64,000 bases of DNA, taken from NCBI GenBank assembly GCA_021791715.1, contig JAJYWB010000004.1, forward strand, positions 62,001 through 126,000. The letters are read 5' to 3'. Source of the DNA: Planctomycetota bacterium. Lineage in GTDB: Bacteria > Planctomycetota > Planctomycetia > Isosphaerales > Isosphaeraceae. Shown here piece by piece: positions 54,315 through 63,717 of this stretch. The notes under the pieces were generated by a model. It was given only the letters and a program-made list of their open reading frames with translations. It did not search any database and had not been told where the DNA came from. The position numbers and the translations under genes were made by a program. Within the stretch, counting starts at the first letter, position 1. Each line of letters begins with the position of its first letter.

Positions 54315-54619
54315 GGAAACTCCTGGGTCGTTTGATCCTAGTCGAATAATCGATCGGCGGATTCGATCCGTTTCTCAACCCTCGCGGGCGAGTTTTCTCC
54401 TCCAAAGCAACATGATCTTAGTTAGCCCGAGCGGACAAAAAAAAAGACGATGCGGGGAATATAAACGTTGAGATTAGACAATCAATCATACGAACTTCGC
54501 GTCGAGTATCGAACGGAGGCGTTCGCTTTCATGCGATCTTGCCGGCGTGCGTGATTTCGACGCGGGTCGCTTATAAGTTAATTATAATTAATTGAGTGAT
54601 TGATCTTTAGATAAATGGA
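54315..54619. other. Intergenic stretch, promoter region of the PEP-CTERM gene
   Basis: 305 bases. The part next to the solute-binding gene (54560-54620) is AT-rich; the rest is GC-rich with an A run at 54437-54446. No gene or clear promoter boxes. Confidence 0.4.
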
Positions 54620-56251
54620 TCAACGGCGATCGCGGCGCGTTTCGTTGGGGATTGGAACGGTGTTGAGGCCGCCGCGATAAATCGTGAGCGGATCTAGCGT
54701 TTTAAGTTTGTTTGTTCGATCGAGCCAGGCTTTGGAGGCGGCTTTGAGCGCCGATTCGGCGGACTCTCCGTGCGCGGCTTTGACGCGAGCCGTTTCGAGA
54801 TCGGCGAGATAACCGAGCGTGTTGGGAAGCCTGGGATCGACGGTGACGACGGTCGCGTTCCAGGTCGCTTCGACGGCTTTGGCCCATGAACGCGAGTCGA
54901 CTCCGACCGCTTCACGCGGGTCGGGAAGGCCGCGGGCGATCGCGTCGAGTCGAACGGGAACGACCGGATCGGCTCGATCGAGCACGATTCGGTCGGCGAC
55001 ATCGGGAGAGACTAGATATCCGAGCAAATCGAGCGCGGCTTCGCGTTGTTTCCCGGTGATTTCGGCTGAAACGCCGATTAGCAATCCGCCGCCGTACGGG
55101 AGCCGGGAGGGAACGTTCGTTTCGTCGATCGTTTCCCAGATCTTGCGATCGGGATCGTACACGCGTTTGGAACCGGGGAGCGGAGCGACGCCGACCTGAA
55201 CGGGCTTTTTGCGATCGGTCCAACGCGATGCGAGTTCGGCTCGATCGATCAACATCGCGGTTTTTCCCGATCGGAACGCGGCGCGGGCGGCCTCGGCGTT
55301 GAAATCGGCCATCCCCTCGGGGCCAAAATCGCGGAGGGATGCGATCTTTGAGAGCGCCTCGACGAACGGAGGCTTGTCGATCCAAGGTTCGAGCGTCGTC
55401 GGGTTGAAGAGGAAGCAAAATTGATCGCGGTGAAGGCCGAGGCTCGCCGCTCGAGCGAGCAGGACCGCGACGCCGACCCCTTCGTGATCTTCGCCGAGCG
55501 GCAGCGCGATTCCCTGGTTGGGAGTTCCGTCGTGATCCCAATCGCGACCGTTGAGGAACTTCGCGATCGCGTCGAGCCGATCCCACGTCGTCGGGGGAGC
55601 GAGAACGACGCCCGCTTTCTCGGCCTCGGCTTTGAGTTCGGGATCGGAAAACGCCTCGCGGCGATACGCTAAAACGAGCGCCGAGCCGCCGTACGGGAGC
55701 GCCCGCCGAACTCCTCCGAATTTTAATACTTGTTCACGAATTCCAATTGGTATTAGAGCGAATGAGAGCGGGTCGGCGGGGGACGCGGAGTCGCTCGCGA
55801 TCGACCGCCGCGGGGACGATTCGCCGGAGGAATCGGCGGTCGACTTCTTTTTGACGGAGGGTCGAACGAACGAATCGGGGATCTCGCCGAGCCGGCCCGC
55901 TGCGACCAGGTCGGCGAATCGATCGCCGCGAAAGAGGAAAAGATCGGCGGCGATCGACTTATCGGCGGGATCGATCGGTTTGGATTCGATCTTAACTTCG
56001 GCGCCCGAGCGTTCGCTCCAATCTCCCTTGACGGCGGCGACGGTTTCGCCCGCGGTCGGATCGCCGACGACCGCGACGGTGATCGTCGCGCCCGCGTGGG
56101 GATGCGCCGCGGGCCGCGGCGATTCCTCGGGGGGCGTTCCGCAACCAAGGACGGCGAAGCACGTTAATTTTAAAAGCGCGAGTCGACGAAGAAGCCTTAG
56201 GGGCGACCTCGTCGACTGATTAAGATTGCAAAATTTGTACATAAACTGCAT
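54620..56251 (-). CDS. Extracellular solute-binding lipoprotein
   Basis: 543 residues from the ATG at 56251 (a second ATG three codons on is possible). Lipobox FAVLGC near residue 38, then Pro/Ser-rich linker. The ABC-type family 1 binding fold is visible in TITVAVVGDPTAGETVAAVK at about 55, YGGSALVLAYRREAFSD near 200 and WDRLDAIAKFLNGRDWD near 235, with PYGGGLLIGVSAEITGKQ and DLLGYLVSPDVAD later. It is longer than usual binding proteins. No permease or ATPase genes are adjacent; its partner gene starts 6 bases upstream in the same operon and is not a transporter. Binding specificity unknown. Confidence 0.82.
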   Translation of the reverse strand: MQFMYKFCNLNQSTRSPLRLLRRLALLKLTCFAVLGCGTPPEESPRPAAHPHAGATITVAVVGDPTAGETVAAVKGDWSERSGAEVKIESKPIDPADKSIAADLFLFRGDRFADLVAAGRLGEIPDSFVRPSVKKKSTADSSGESSPRRSIASDSASPADPLSFALIPIGIREQVLKFGGVRRALPYGGSALVLAYRREAFSDPELKAEAEKAGVVLAPPTTWDRLDAIAKFLNGRDWDHDGTPNQGIALPLGEDHEGVGVAVLLARAASLGLHRDQFCFLFNPTTLEPWIDKPPFVEALSKIASLRDFGPEGMADFNAEAARAAFRSGKTAMLIDRAELASRWTDRKKPVQVGVAPLPGSKRVYDPDRKIWETIDETNVPSRLPYGGGLLIGVSAEITGKQREAALDLLGYLVSPDVADRIVLDRADPVVPVRLDAIARGLPDPREAVGVDSRSWAKAVEATWNATVVTVDPRLPNTLGYLADLETARVKAAHGESAESALKAASKAWLDRTNKLKTLDPLTIYRGGLNTVPIPNETRRDRR

Positions 56252-56257
56252 GCCGGA

Positions 56258-56962
56258 TCAACCGATGCCGACGTCGGCGCCGACGTCGATTCCGAGGCGG
56301 ATTTTAAGTTCTTCGAACTGATCGTGATAAACGTCGTCGGTCGAGTGCAGGTGCTCGGCTTCGGAGATGAACTTGAGCGTGTCGTCGCGTTTCAGTCCGG
56401 CGTCGATCAGAATCGCCTCGAACGGTTCGAGATCGTGCGCGTAGACGAAAATAAGCTTATGTTCATCAAACTGCACTTCCATCGGACCCGAGGGATTGAG
56501 CGCGGCGAGCCCGGCGCAACCGTCGTTCATTAAGAGGTCTTCATAATCGTACAAGATACTTTTGAGAATCACGGCGTCGATATGTTCGCGATACATGTCG
56601 TCGTGAGCGCCGGGTTCGCTGTCGTGGCTCGATTCCATGACGACGTCGAGTTCGTCGCCGAGCGGATCGAGCAGCTCCATGAAAATCTCGAACAGACGCT
56701 CGGACGAGACGCTCGCGGCGAGGACGGGCATCGTGTTACCGGTCTCGGGGTCGCGGTAAAGGTCGCGGCGGTAGCCTTCTCGGGGGATGACTTCGAGACC
56801 GAACGACGGCCGGATCGCGTCGGTCAGTGTGAAGTCGCCGTAACGGCCGACACGCAAGTGCGCGTCGAGTTGTTCCTGGCTCAACTCGTCGAAGCTCGTC
56901 CGGGGGGCGCGGCTCGAATTGGCTCGCAAGACTCGATCAAGAATGCGTTGGAGAAAACTCAT
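56258..56962 (-). CDS. Conserved planctomycete protein of unknown function
   Basis: 234 residues, ATG at 56962. Acidic, no signal peptide. Recognisable stretches: GDELDVVMESSHDSEPGAHD, MYREHIDAVILKSILYDYED, LLMNDGCAGLAALNPSGPM and EVQFDEHKLIFVYAHDLEPF. Very similar proteins occur across planctomycetes, to my knowledge, always uncharacterised. The stop lies 6 bases before the solute-binding lipoprotein start, so they form an operon. Its MEVQFDEHK and HLHSTDDVYH segments could be metal-binding. Confidence 0.82.
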   Translation of the reverse strand: MSFLQRILDRVLRANSSRAPRTSFDELSQEQLDAHLRVGRYGDFTLTDAIRPSFGLEVIPREGYRRDLYRDPETGNTMPVLAASVSSERLFEIFMELLDPLGDELDVVMESSHDSEPGAHDDMYREHIDAVILKSILYDYEDLLMNDGCAGLAALNPSGPMEVQFDEHKLIFVYAHDLEPFEAILIDAGLKRDDTLKFISEAEHLHSTDDVYHDQFEELKIRLGIDVGADVGIG

Positions 56963-58147
56963 GGAAAGGTGACCCCTCCTCCGGCGACCATGACAAACGG
57001 ATGACGATAACGATGAATCCGCGAGCAGTTACGAGTTCACAAGAGAGCGATCGCTCCCCATTCGCCATCATTGGCCACCGAAATCGGCTGCGATTCGACG
57101 CGACGCCCGTCCGTCGACCGCAACCCCCTTTCCCTGGACGCTCCTCAGACCGCTCATCTTATATATACCATGCCCCGCGAAAAAAATTGGCCTCCGTCGC
57201 GAAAATAAATTGAAGCCCGACACGCAACTTGTCGAAGAAAAAAATCCGAACCGAAACCGCTACATCGCGATCTTTCGCACGTTTCCTCGCGATCGATAAA
57301 GACCGCGATACCCGATCGTTTCCTACCACCCTCGCGGAATCGTCGTTCCGCACTCCACGACATTTCAATCCGTCGGTTCGACCTTTCGGGCCGACCCCGT
57401 CATGACAAATCCATCGATTGCGATCAAAACGCCATCTCTATTCTAAACGAGGATGCGGTCGGTACAACGGGTGAGTTCACGAAATCGATCGAGCTGAATT
57501 TCAGCGACCCCAAGATCGCGCGTGCTCCACGCGCAACGCTCATGAAAATCGCTCGACGCTCGATCTCATGAGCTCGAGGCCCACTGACAATTAACCTACG
57601 ACTTCCGTTGCGAGAAATCAACATCCACTAAGCGGGCACATCATCAAACGCGCCGATCGGATGATCCCGCAAAGCCGAAACCCTTCGAATCGCCGCGGTT
57701 AACACGGATCACTCCGAACGCGTTTCCTTTCCCTCTCGGCTTACGATTCTCCCTTCCTCTTAATCTACGACGTCTTTGAAAAATGGGACCGTGCACGCTC
57801 GCGTTTCGGCGACCGCGTGATCCGATCCTCGCGATTCCATCGATCGCCGCGAAACGATCGATCGCAACGATTCCGACCGATTCGATCTCTCTCGTTCCGA
57901 TCGCTTTAAATCCGATCGCGTTCAATCCGATTGCGCTTGGTCGATTGTGCCGGACGTCCGCGATTTCTTTTCCCTTGAACTTCGCTTGATCGTTCGGTGA
58001 AGCTTCGTGTGGAGGCCGCTCGATTTCACGATGTAAACGCGTCCCGCCGATTCGTTCGTTTCATGGAATGCGGAATGACTCCCGATCGGCTAAAATCATA
58101 TTCGATCAAGCGATCGCTCGGGCTCACAATTAAGAAAATATATAATA
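56963..58147. other. Long intergenic stretch without a supported gene
   Basis: 1185 bases. Short frames on both strands have random-looking Arg/Ser-rich translations and no ribosome sites. The piece at 57880-57960 has degenerate CCGATCGCTTTAAA-type repeats. It includes the promoter of holA (AT-rich 58110-58147). I see no RNA gene. Confidence 0.6.
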
Positions 58148-59188
58148 ATGAAAGCAATTGATTTCTTAAAGCGGCGCGGCGAGACTCCCCTGGCGCCGGT
58201 GTATGTCGTTTTCGGCGACGAGGTTTACTTACGCCGCGAGGCGATCGAAGCGATCGTCAAGACGGCGCTGGGAGACGACGCCGACGAACTCGCGATCACG
58301 AGGTTCGCCGGCGAGAAGGCGAAGCTCGCGGACGTCGTCGACGAGGTGCGGACGCTTCCGTTCTTATCGGAACGGAGGGTCGTTTTGGTGGAGGACGCCG
58401 ACGCGTTCGTGACATCGTTCCGCAAGCCTTTGGAAGCCTACGCCGAAAAACCTTACAGCGGCGGCGTGCTGATTCTCTCGGTCAAATCGTGGCCGGCCAC
58501 AACAAAACTTTATAAATTGATTGAACAGACAGGATTAAGTATCGATTGTAAACCGCTTCCTCCCGGCGAGCTCGCGGGTTTGATCGTAAGGATCGCCAAA
58601 ACGAAGTTTAAAACCGAATTTCACGCCGACGCGGCGCGGCTCCTCGTCGAGATGGTGGGAGACGAGATCGGCCTGCTCGTTTCCGAGGTCGAGAAGCTTT
58701 CGACGTTTGTCGGCAAGGAGCGGGTGGTTCGCGCCGTCGACGTCGCCAAGCTTGTCGAGGCGGGGAGGGTTCAAGAGATCTGGAAAGCGATCGATTCCGC
58801 GACGCTCGGGAACGTCGAAGTCGCTCTTTCGGCGATCGACGGTTTGCTCAATTCGGGCGAGGAGCCGTTGCGGTTGATGGGGGCGATCTCGTCTTCGCTG
58901 CGGAAAATCTATCACGCGGGGAAGCTGCGGCTCCGCGGCCTTCCTCCCAACGAAGCGTGCAAGGCCGCGGGCATTATGTATTCGGGAGGGCTCGAAAAAA
59001 CGCTGAAACAGCACGCGAGAATGGGCCGAGAACGCGTCGATCGGATCCCCGAATTGCTGCTGCGCGCCGACCGCGATTTAAAGGGAGGGTCGCAACTGCC
59101 GCCGCGGATCATTCTCGAACGTTTGATGCTCGAAATCGCCCGCCCTCGATCCGATCATTCCGCCGAACATCACGCCGATCGCGGCTGA
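58148..59188 (+). CDS. holA: DNA polymerase III subunit delta
   Basis: 346 residues, typical length. Start PVYVVFGDEVYLRREAIEAI, then TLPFLSERRVVLVEDADAFV near 75-90, and the delta C-terminal region (KLSTFVGKERVVRAVDVAKL, LNSGEEPLRLMGAISSSLRK, LLLRADRDLKGGSQLPPRII). It opens the beta clamp in the clamp-loader complex. ATG at 58148 after an AT-rich leader. The downstream cytochrome gene begins 25 bases later. Confidence 0.94.
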   Translation: MKAIDFLKRRGETPLAPVYVVFGDEVYLRREAIEAIVKTALGDDADELAITRFAGEKAKLADVVDEVRTLPFLSERRVVLVEDADAFVTSFRKPLEAYAEKPYSGGVLILSVKSWPATTKLYKLIEQTGLSIDCKPLPPGELAGLIVRIAKTKFKTEFHADAARLLVEMVGDEIGLLVSEVEKLSTFVGKERVVRAVDVAKLVEAGRVQEIWKAIDSATLGNVEVALSAIDGLLNSGEEPLRLMGAISSSLRKIYHAGKLRLRGLPPNEACKAAGIMYSGGLEKTLKQHARMGRERVDRIPELLLRADRDLKGGSQLPPRIILERLMLEIARPRSDHSAEHHADRG

Positions 59189-59213
59189 TACGCCCGCGCA
59201 CGGAGCTATCTTT

Positions 59214-60980
59214 ATGAATTCATTTGTTCAGGTTGTTGCGTGTATGATTTTATTGTCGTTGATCGCGACCGCGGGCGACGACGAAGGTCCGACGTTTCCC
59301 GCGGCGATCGCTAGGATGCCGCGGGCGAATCGTTACGCGGTCGCGCTGAGGAACGCGCGAAGGATCGCGATCGTCGATATCGACGCGGGTCGAGTCGAGC
59401 GGGAATGGCGGGTCGATTTCGAGCCGGTGTCGCTGACGACCGCGGGCGACCGCGAGTTATTGGGGGTCGGCGGAAGCGACGGCGAATTCGCTTTGCTAAA
59501 CGGCGATGGAATCGTCGTTCATCGGTTGAAGGCGGGCCGAGGCCCGATCCGCGCGGTCGTCGCGTCTTCCTCTTATATAATCGTCGCGGCGCGGTGGAGC
59601 GAGGACGCGGCGCTCGTCGACCGCCAAACGGGAACGATCGTTCGGAGGATTCCGCTCGGCTTTCCGCCCGGAGCGATGACGCGGTCGGTCGACCCCGCCG
59701 ACGACCGCGTTTGGATCGCCGACGCATTTGGATCAAAGATCGCACAAGTTCACACAAGCGAATCGATAGCTCCCGCCGAGGCTCGGGTGATCGTCCGCGA
59801 GTTCGACTTTGTGAACGTCGGGGGGATGGCAGCGACCCCCGACGGTCGAGAGCTTTTGATCGCGCATATGCATCAATATGGTCAAGTTTCGATAACTTCG
59901 TCGAATATCGATTGGGGGCTGGTGCTTTCGAGCAAGCTAAGTTTTTTGAAGCTCGAGAGTTTCGGCGATCGCTCGGTCGAGGCTTCGCGACCGGGTTTTC
60001 GTCGACTGACGCTCGACGGATCGCGTCATGGAGCGGCGGATCCGAGCGCGATCGCGATCGGACGCGACGGGAAGGACGTGCTGATCGCTTGCCGAGGAGC
60101 GCATCGCGTGTTGAGGATCGATCGGACGTCGGGCGCCGCTTCGGCCGACGCTTCATTGCTTCCTGTGGGCGACAGCCAGAAAATCGAGGAGATCGAGGTC
60201 GGCGAGGGGCCGATCGCGATCGTGTTGGATCGTTCGGGAGAGAGGGCGATCTCGGTCGATTCGGCGGCGGATCGGCTGACGGTTATGGGGGGGCGCGACG
60301 GTCGCGTGCTCAAGACGATTCGGCTCGGCCCCGAGAAACCCGTGTTGACCGCGCGAGATCGAGGCGAACGGTTGTTTCACGACGGTCGGCTTTCGCTCGA
60401 TCGCTGGATGAGCTGCGCGAGCTGTCATGTCGACGGGCATACCAACGGCTTGAATTTTGATACGCTCGGCGATCGAGCTTACAGCGACGCCAAGAACACG
60501 CCGAGTTTACTGGGTGTTTCTTCAACGCATCCTTATGCGTGGACTGGGCGATTCGATACGATCGAGGAGCAGATCGCGCATTCGATCGCGACGACGTTGC
60601 GAGGTCGGCGTGACGACGACGCGACGGTCGCCGATCTCGCGGCTTATGTTCGGGGTCTTTCGCCGCCTCCGGCGCGGCGAAACGGGGGCGAATCGCTTGT
60701 CGAGCGGGGTCGGATCGCGTTTGAAAGCCGCCGGTGCGCGACATGCCACAAGCCGCCGCTTTATACGACGGATGAGGTTTTCAACGTGGGGATGATCGAT
60801 TTCAACGGTGTGGATCGATTCAATCCGCCGTCGTTGCGGGGCGTTTCGCGATCGGCGCCTTATTTTCATGACGGTCGCGCCGAAACCTTGAAAGACGCGT
60901 TGCGGATTCATCATCCCGGTCGAAAGCGACTCGACGACGTCGAACGAGTTGAAATCGAAGCGTTCTTGGAATCGCTTTAA
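59214..60980 (+). CDS. Beta-propeller dihaem cytochrome c
   Basis: 588 residues. Signal peptide to about residue 20 (VQVVACMILLSLIATA). Residues 30-380 form YncE-like beta-propeller blades (RNARRIAIVDIDAGRVER, DRVWIADAFGSKIAQVHTSE, IAIGRDGKDVLIACRGAHRV). The last 200 residues are a MauG/cytochrome c peroxidase-like part with CASCH (Cys401) and CATCH (Cys508), and NTPSLLGVSSTHPYAWTGRF and PPSLRGVSRSAPYFHDGRAE, the two-haem signatures. Likely periplasmic peroxidase or electron carrier. It follows holA on the same strand. Confidence 0.88.
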   Translation: MNSFVQVVACMILLSLIATAGDDEGPTFPAAIARMPRANRYAVALRNARRIAIVDIDAGRVEREWRVDFEPVSLTTAGDRELLGVGGSDGEFALLNGDGIVVHRLKAGRGPIRAVVASSSYIIVAARWSEDAALVDRQTGTIVRRIPLGFPPGAMTRSVDPADDRVWIADAFGSKIAQVHTSESIAPAEARVIVREFDFVNVGGMAATPDGRELLIAHMHQYGQVSITSSNIDWGLVLSSKLSFLKLESFGDRSVEASRPGFRRLTLDGSRHGAADPSAIAIGRDGKDVLIACRGAHRVLRIDRTSGAASADASLLPVGDSQKIEEIEVGEGPIAIVLDRSGERAISVDSAADRLTVMGGRDGRVLKTIRLGPEKPVLTARDRGERLFHDGRLSLDRWMSCASCHVDGHTNGLNFDTLGDRAYSDAKNTPSLLGVSSTHPYAWTGRFDTIEEQIAHSIATTLRGRRDDDATVADLAAYVRGLSPPPARRNGGESLVERGRIAFESRRCATCHKPPLYTTDEVFNVGMIDFNGVDRFNPPSLRGVSRSAPYFHDGRAETLKDALRIHHPGRKRLDDVERVEIEAFLESL

Positions 60981-61507
60981 CCGATATCTTTGGATGGAAC
61001 GCCGCGTTTGTGCGCGGATGACGCCTAAATTGTAGCGCTTTCGGCGATCCGAACGCTCGTCGGTCGGGAATCGGCGACGAGTCCGAGGCGGTCGGCGAGC
61101 GATCCGGTCTCTTGTTTTATCGCGGTGCGCCGAGGAAAAAGCGGCGGAAAAACGTCGCGAACGATATTCTTGAATCGACCTTTCGCGTTCGGCACGTCTT
61201 TTGCTGTTGAATGATTTTGACCGCGAATCGTGTCAAAAAGGAAACACGCAATCTCGCCCATTTTGACAGTTCGCGGTTCGTGTCCTAGTTTAGAGTCGTA
61301 TTTTTTAGACAAGATTGTCCTCTCGGTCTGTGCGTGGGTGTTTCGGAGCGAAGATTGGAACGGCCCGCGATATTTTCGATAAATTCACGGTTTTTTCTTG
61401 TCATTGTCATCGCTCGGGATCACAATGATGGAGTTGAACGGACGAGAAGACATCGGAAAGCAATCAAGGAATCCCGCTTTATTGAGCGTTCTTAAGGAGC
61501 GGCACTG
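60981..61507. other. Intergenic stretch; candidate promoter inside
   Basis: 527 bases without a supported gene; a 95-codon minus-strand frame at 61025-61312 has no ribosome site or family. A promoter candidate for the BON gene is listed separately. Confidence 0.5.
61263..61291 (+). promoter_or_regulatory. Candidate sigma-70 promoter of the BON gene
   Basis: TTGACA (61263-61268), exactly 17 bases, TAGTTT (61286-61291). The -35 is consensus; the -10 matches at three of six. It would give a leader of about 210 bases before the BON gene. Confidence 0.4.
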
Positions 61508-61726
61508 ATGACGACCCCGGAAGGTTCGGTTTTATCGCAGCAGGTGGAGAACCGAGTTCGGCAGTACACTCACGGTCGGATTCGCGGTTTGACGGTTGTG
61601 GAGAATCAAGGATTGGTCGTGGTTCGCGGTCGCGCGCCTTCGCATCACACGAAGCAGCTCGCTTTGATGGGCGCGCTTCAGTTGCTTTCGGGCGATAAGC
61701 TTTCGGCCGAGATCACGGTCGGCTGA
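61508..61726 (+). CDS. BON-domain-like small protein
   Basis: 72 residues, ATG at 61508 with AAGGAG upstream. The single BON-like module is LSQQVENRVRQYTHGRIRG, LTVVENQGLVVVRGRAPSHH, then TKQLALMGALQLLSGDKLSA. No signal peptide, so unlike most BON proteins it stays in the cytoplasm or is exported otherwise. A similar single-BON protein occurs widely in planctomycetes. Confidence 0.82.
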   Translation: MTTPEGSVLSQQVENRVRQYTHGRIRGLTVVENQGLVVVRGRAPSHHTKQLALMGALQLLSGDKLSAEITVG

Positions 61727-61957
61727 TCGAGATGGAAACGTTTCGGGATTTCGCTTTGAACATTTCGGCTTTTGTCGCGTGAGCGCCTCTTCCGGTCGCG
61801 CCGTTCGCATCGGTCGCATTCTTTTCTTCACAAGTTTCGCGTCGTCTTGAGCTTGAGCGCGAGCCGCGTTTTGGTCATATTCGATCGAAACCGGCTTCGG
61901 CTTGGGCGAGTTCGGCGAAGGCGCGATCGATCGATTCTTGTAGAGAAAGGAACATGT

Positions 61958-63466
61958 ATGAAATCCCGATGCTTGAGAACATTTCGATTGGCGATGATCG
62001 GGGTTTCGATCGCCGCCGGGGCGTGCTTCGAGGCGAGTGCGCGGGGGGACGGCGGCGAATCGTGGGACGCGGTATACATCAAAGGCGTTAAGGTTGGTTA
62101 TACGCACTTGTTTGTAACTCCTCTCAAGAACGAGGGGAGGGATTTGTTGCGGATTCAGTTCGAGCAGGTGATGGCGCTGCGGCGCGACCACGATCAATCG
62201 ACGACGAAGATTCGCTACGGGACGATCGAGACGCCGACGGGGGAGGTGTTGCGGCTCGACACGCTCTTATCGATCGGTAAAGAGGTCATTCGCGTTCATG
62301 GCGATGTGATCGACGGTCGGATGAATTTGATTCTTGAATCGAACGGACGGAAGCAGGAGCAGTCGGTCGACTGGTCTCCCGAGGTTCGGGGTCCTTACGC
62401 GGTCGAGCTGAGTCTGGCTCGAACGCCGATCAAGCCCGGCGAAACGCGATCGCTCAAGGCCTTCGTGCCGATTCTCAACAAGATCGTCACGCTCGAGGTT
62501 TACGCTCGCGATCTTGAGAGCGTCACCTTGGGGGACGGCGAAATTAAGAAATTGCTGCGTGTTGATACCGAGGGGAAGAACGCCGACGGCACGCGGTTCC
62601 GCCAGTTGGACGCGACGTTTTGGGTCGATTCGGGGGGGCAAATTCTTAAGAGTTACACCGACGAGGAGGGGGGGATGACGATGTACCGCACGACCGCGGC
62701 GGCGGCGAAGGCGCTCCCCAAGCCGTCGGAACGGCTCAACATCATCGCGACCTCGATCCTCAAGGTCGCGCCGATCGAGGATTCGATCAAAACGCGCGAT
62801 ATTGTTTATGAGGTGACGGTTCGCGGCGAGGATCCCGCCAAGCTTTTCCCGTCCGATTTCCGCCAGACGGTCGTATCGGCGGGCGACGGCAAAACCGCGA
62901 CGATTCATGTGAAGAGCACGGGGCCCGACGACGGCGACCCGGGTCCGGAAAAAGTCGATTCCAAATATATCAAGGCGAATCCGTTGATCGATTCGAGCAA
63001 TCTGCTGGTGCGCCGCTACGCCCGCACCGCGATCGGGATCCGCAACGATCCGTGGGATCAGGCGCAGGCGATTGAACGGTGGGTTTCGGATAACATCAAA
63101 GATAAAAACTTTGAAACGGCGTTTGCGAGCGCGAGCGAGGTGGCGCGCGATCTCTCGGGCGATTGCACCGAACACAGCGTTCTCGCCGCGGCGATGTCGC
63201 GTTCGGTCGGAATTCCGTCGCGGGTCGCGTGCGGGCTCGTCTATTCGCCCGAGCAAAAGGGATTCGGTTTTCATATGTGGCATGAAGTTTATGTGAATCA
63301 ACGCTGGGTCGCGCTCGACTCCACCTATAATCAAACAAGCGTCGATGCAACGCATATCAAGCTGTTTGAATCCGACCTCGCGGGCGTGTCTCCGTTCGAG
63401 GCGTTTTTGCCGGTGGCCGCGGTGTTCGACAAGGCGACTCTTAAAGTCGTCGAAATCCGCCGTTGA
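61958..63466 (+). CDS. Exported transglutaminase-like protein
   Basis: 502 residues from the ATG at 61958 (GAGAAAGGA upstream); the longer frame from 61772 is Arg-rich leader. Signal peptide MKSRCLRTFRLAMIGVSIAA to about ASARG. The first 320 residues are beta-rich and unrecognised. The transglutaminase core has the full triad: Cys403 in GDCTEHS, His442 in FHMWHEVYV and Asp454 in VALDSTYNQ. Such periplasmic enzymes are peptidases or protein-modifying acyl transferases. No obvious operon partner. Confidence 0.9.
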   Translation: MKSRCLRTFRLAMIGVSIAAGACFEASARGDGGESWDAVYIKGVKVGYTHLFVTPLKNEGRDLLRIQFEQVMALRRDHDQSTTKIRYGTIETPTGEVLRLDTLLSIGKEVIRVHGDVIDGRMNLILESNGRKQEQSVDWSPEVRGPYAVELSLARTPIKPGETRSLKAFVPILNKIVTLEVYARDLESVTLGDGEIKKLLRVDTEGKNADGTRFRQLDATFWVDSGGQILKSYTDEEGGMTMYRTTAAAAKALPKPSERLNIIATSILKVAPIEDSIKTRDIVYEVTVRGEDPAKLFPSDFRQTVVSAGDGKTATIHVKSTGPDDGDPGPEKVDSKYIKANPLIDSSNLLVRRYARTAIGIRNDPWDQAQAIERWVSDNIKDKNFETAFASASEVARDLSGDCTEHSVLAAAMSRSVGIPSRVACGLVYSPEQKGFGFHMWHEVYVNQRWVALDSTYNQTSVDATHIKLFESDLAGVSPFEAFLPVAAVFDKATLKVVEIRR

Positions 63467-63717
63467 ACGCGGCTCGAAAAGGAGAATCGGCGGTTCCCGG
63501 GTGTCGATCGAATCTGCGCGACCGAGTCGATCGGTCGTTCCGGCGACGACGCGTACGATTCGGGTCGAATGCGAATGCGAATGCGAGCGATCCGATTGTC
63601 GTGCTCGAAGAAATTCGGTCGAATCCCCGGCTTGTCCCGATCGAGCACGAGACGTATACTAATTTTAGGTGATGCATCAATTCGGCCGAACTTCCGCAAT
63701 CGGGGAGGGACTCCGCG

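Noticed and set aside
61025-61312. 95-codon minus-strand frame
   Set aside because: No ribosome site, no family, and it covers the candidate promoter of the BON gene.
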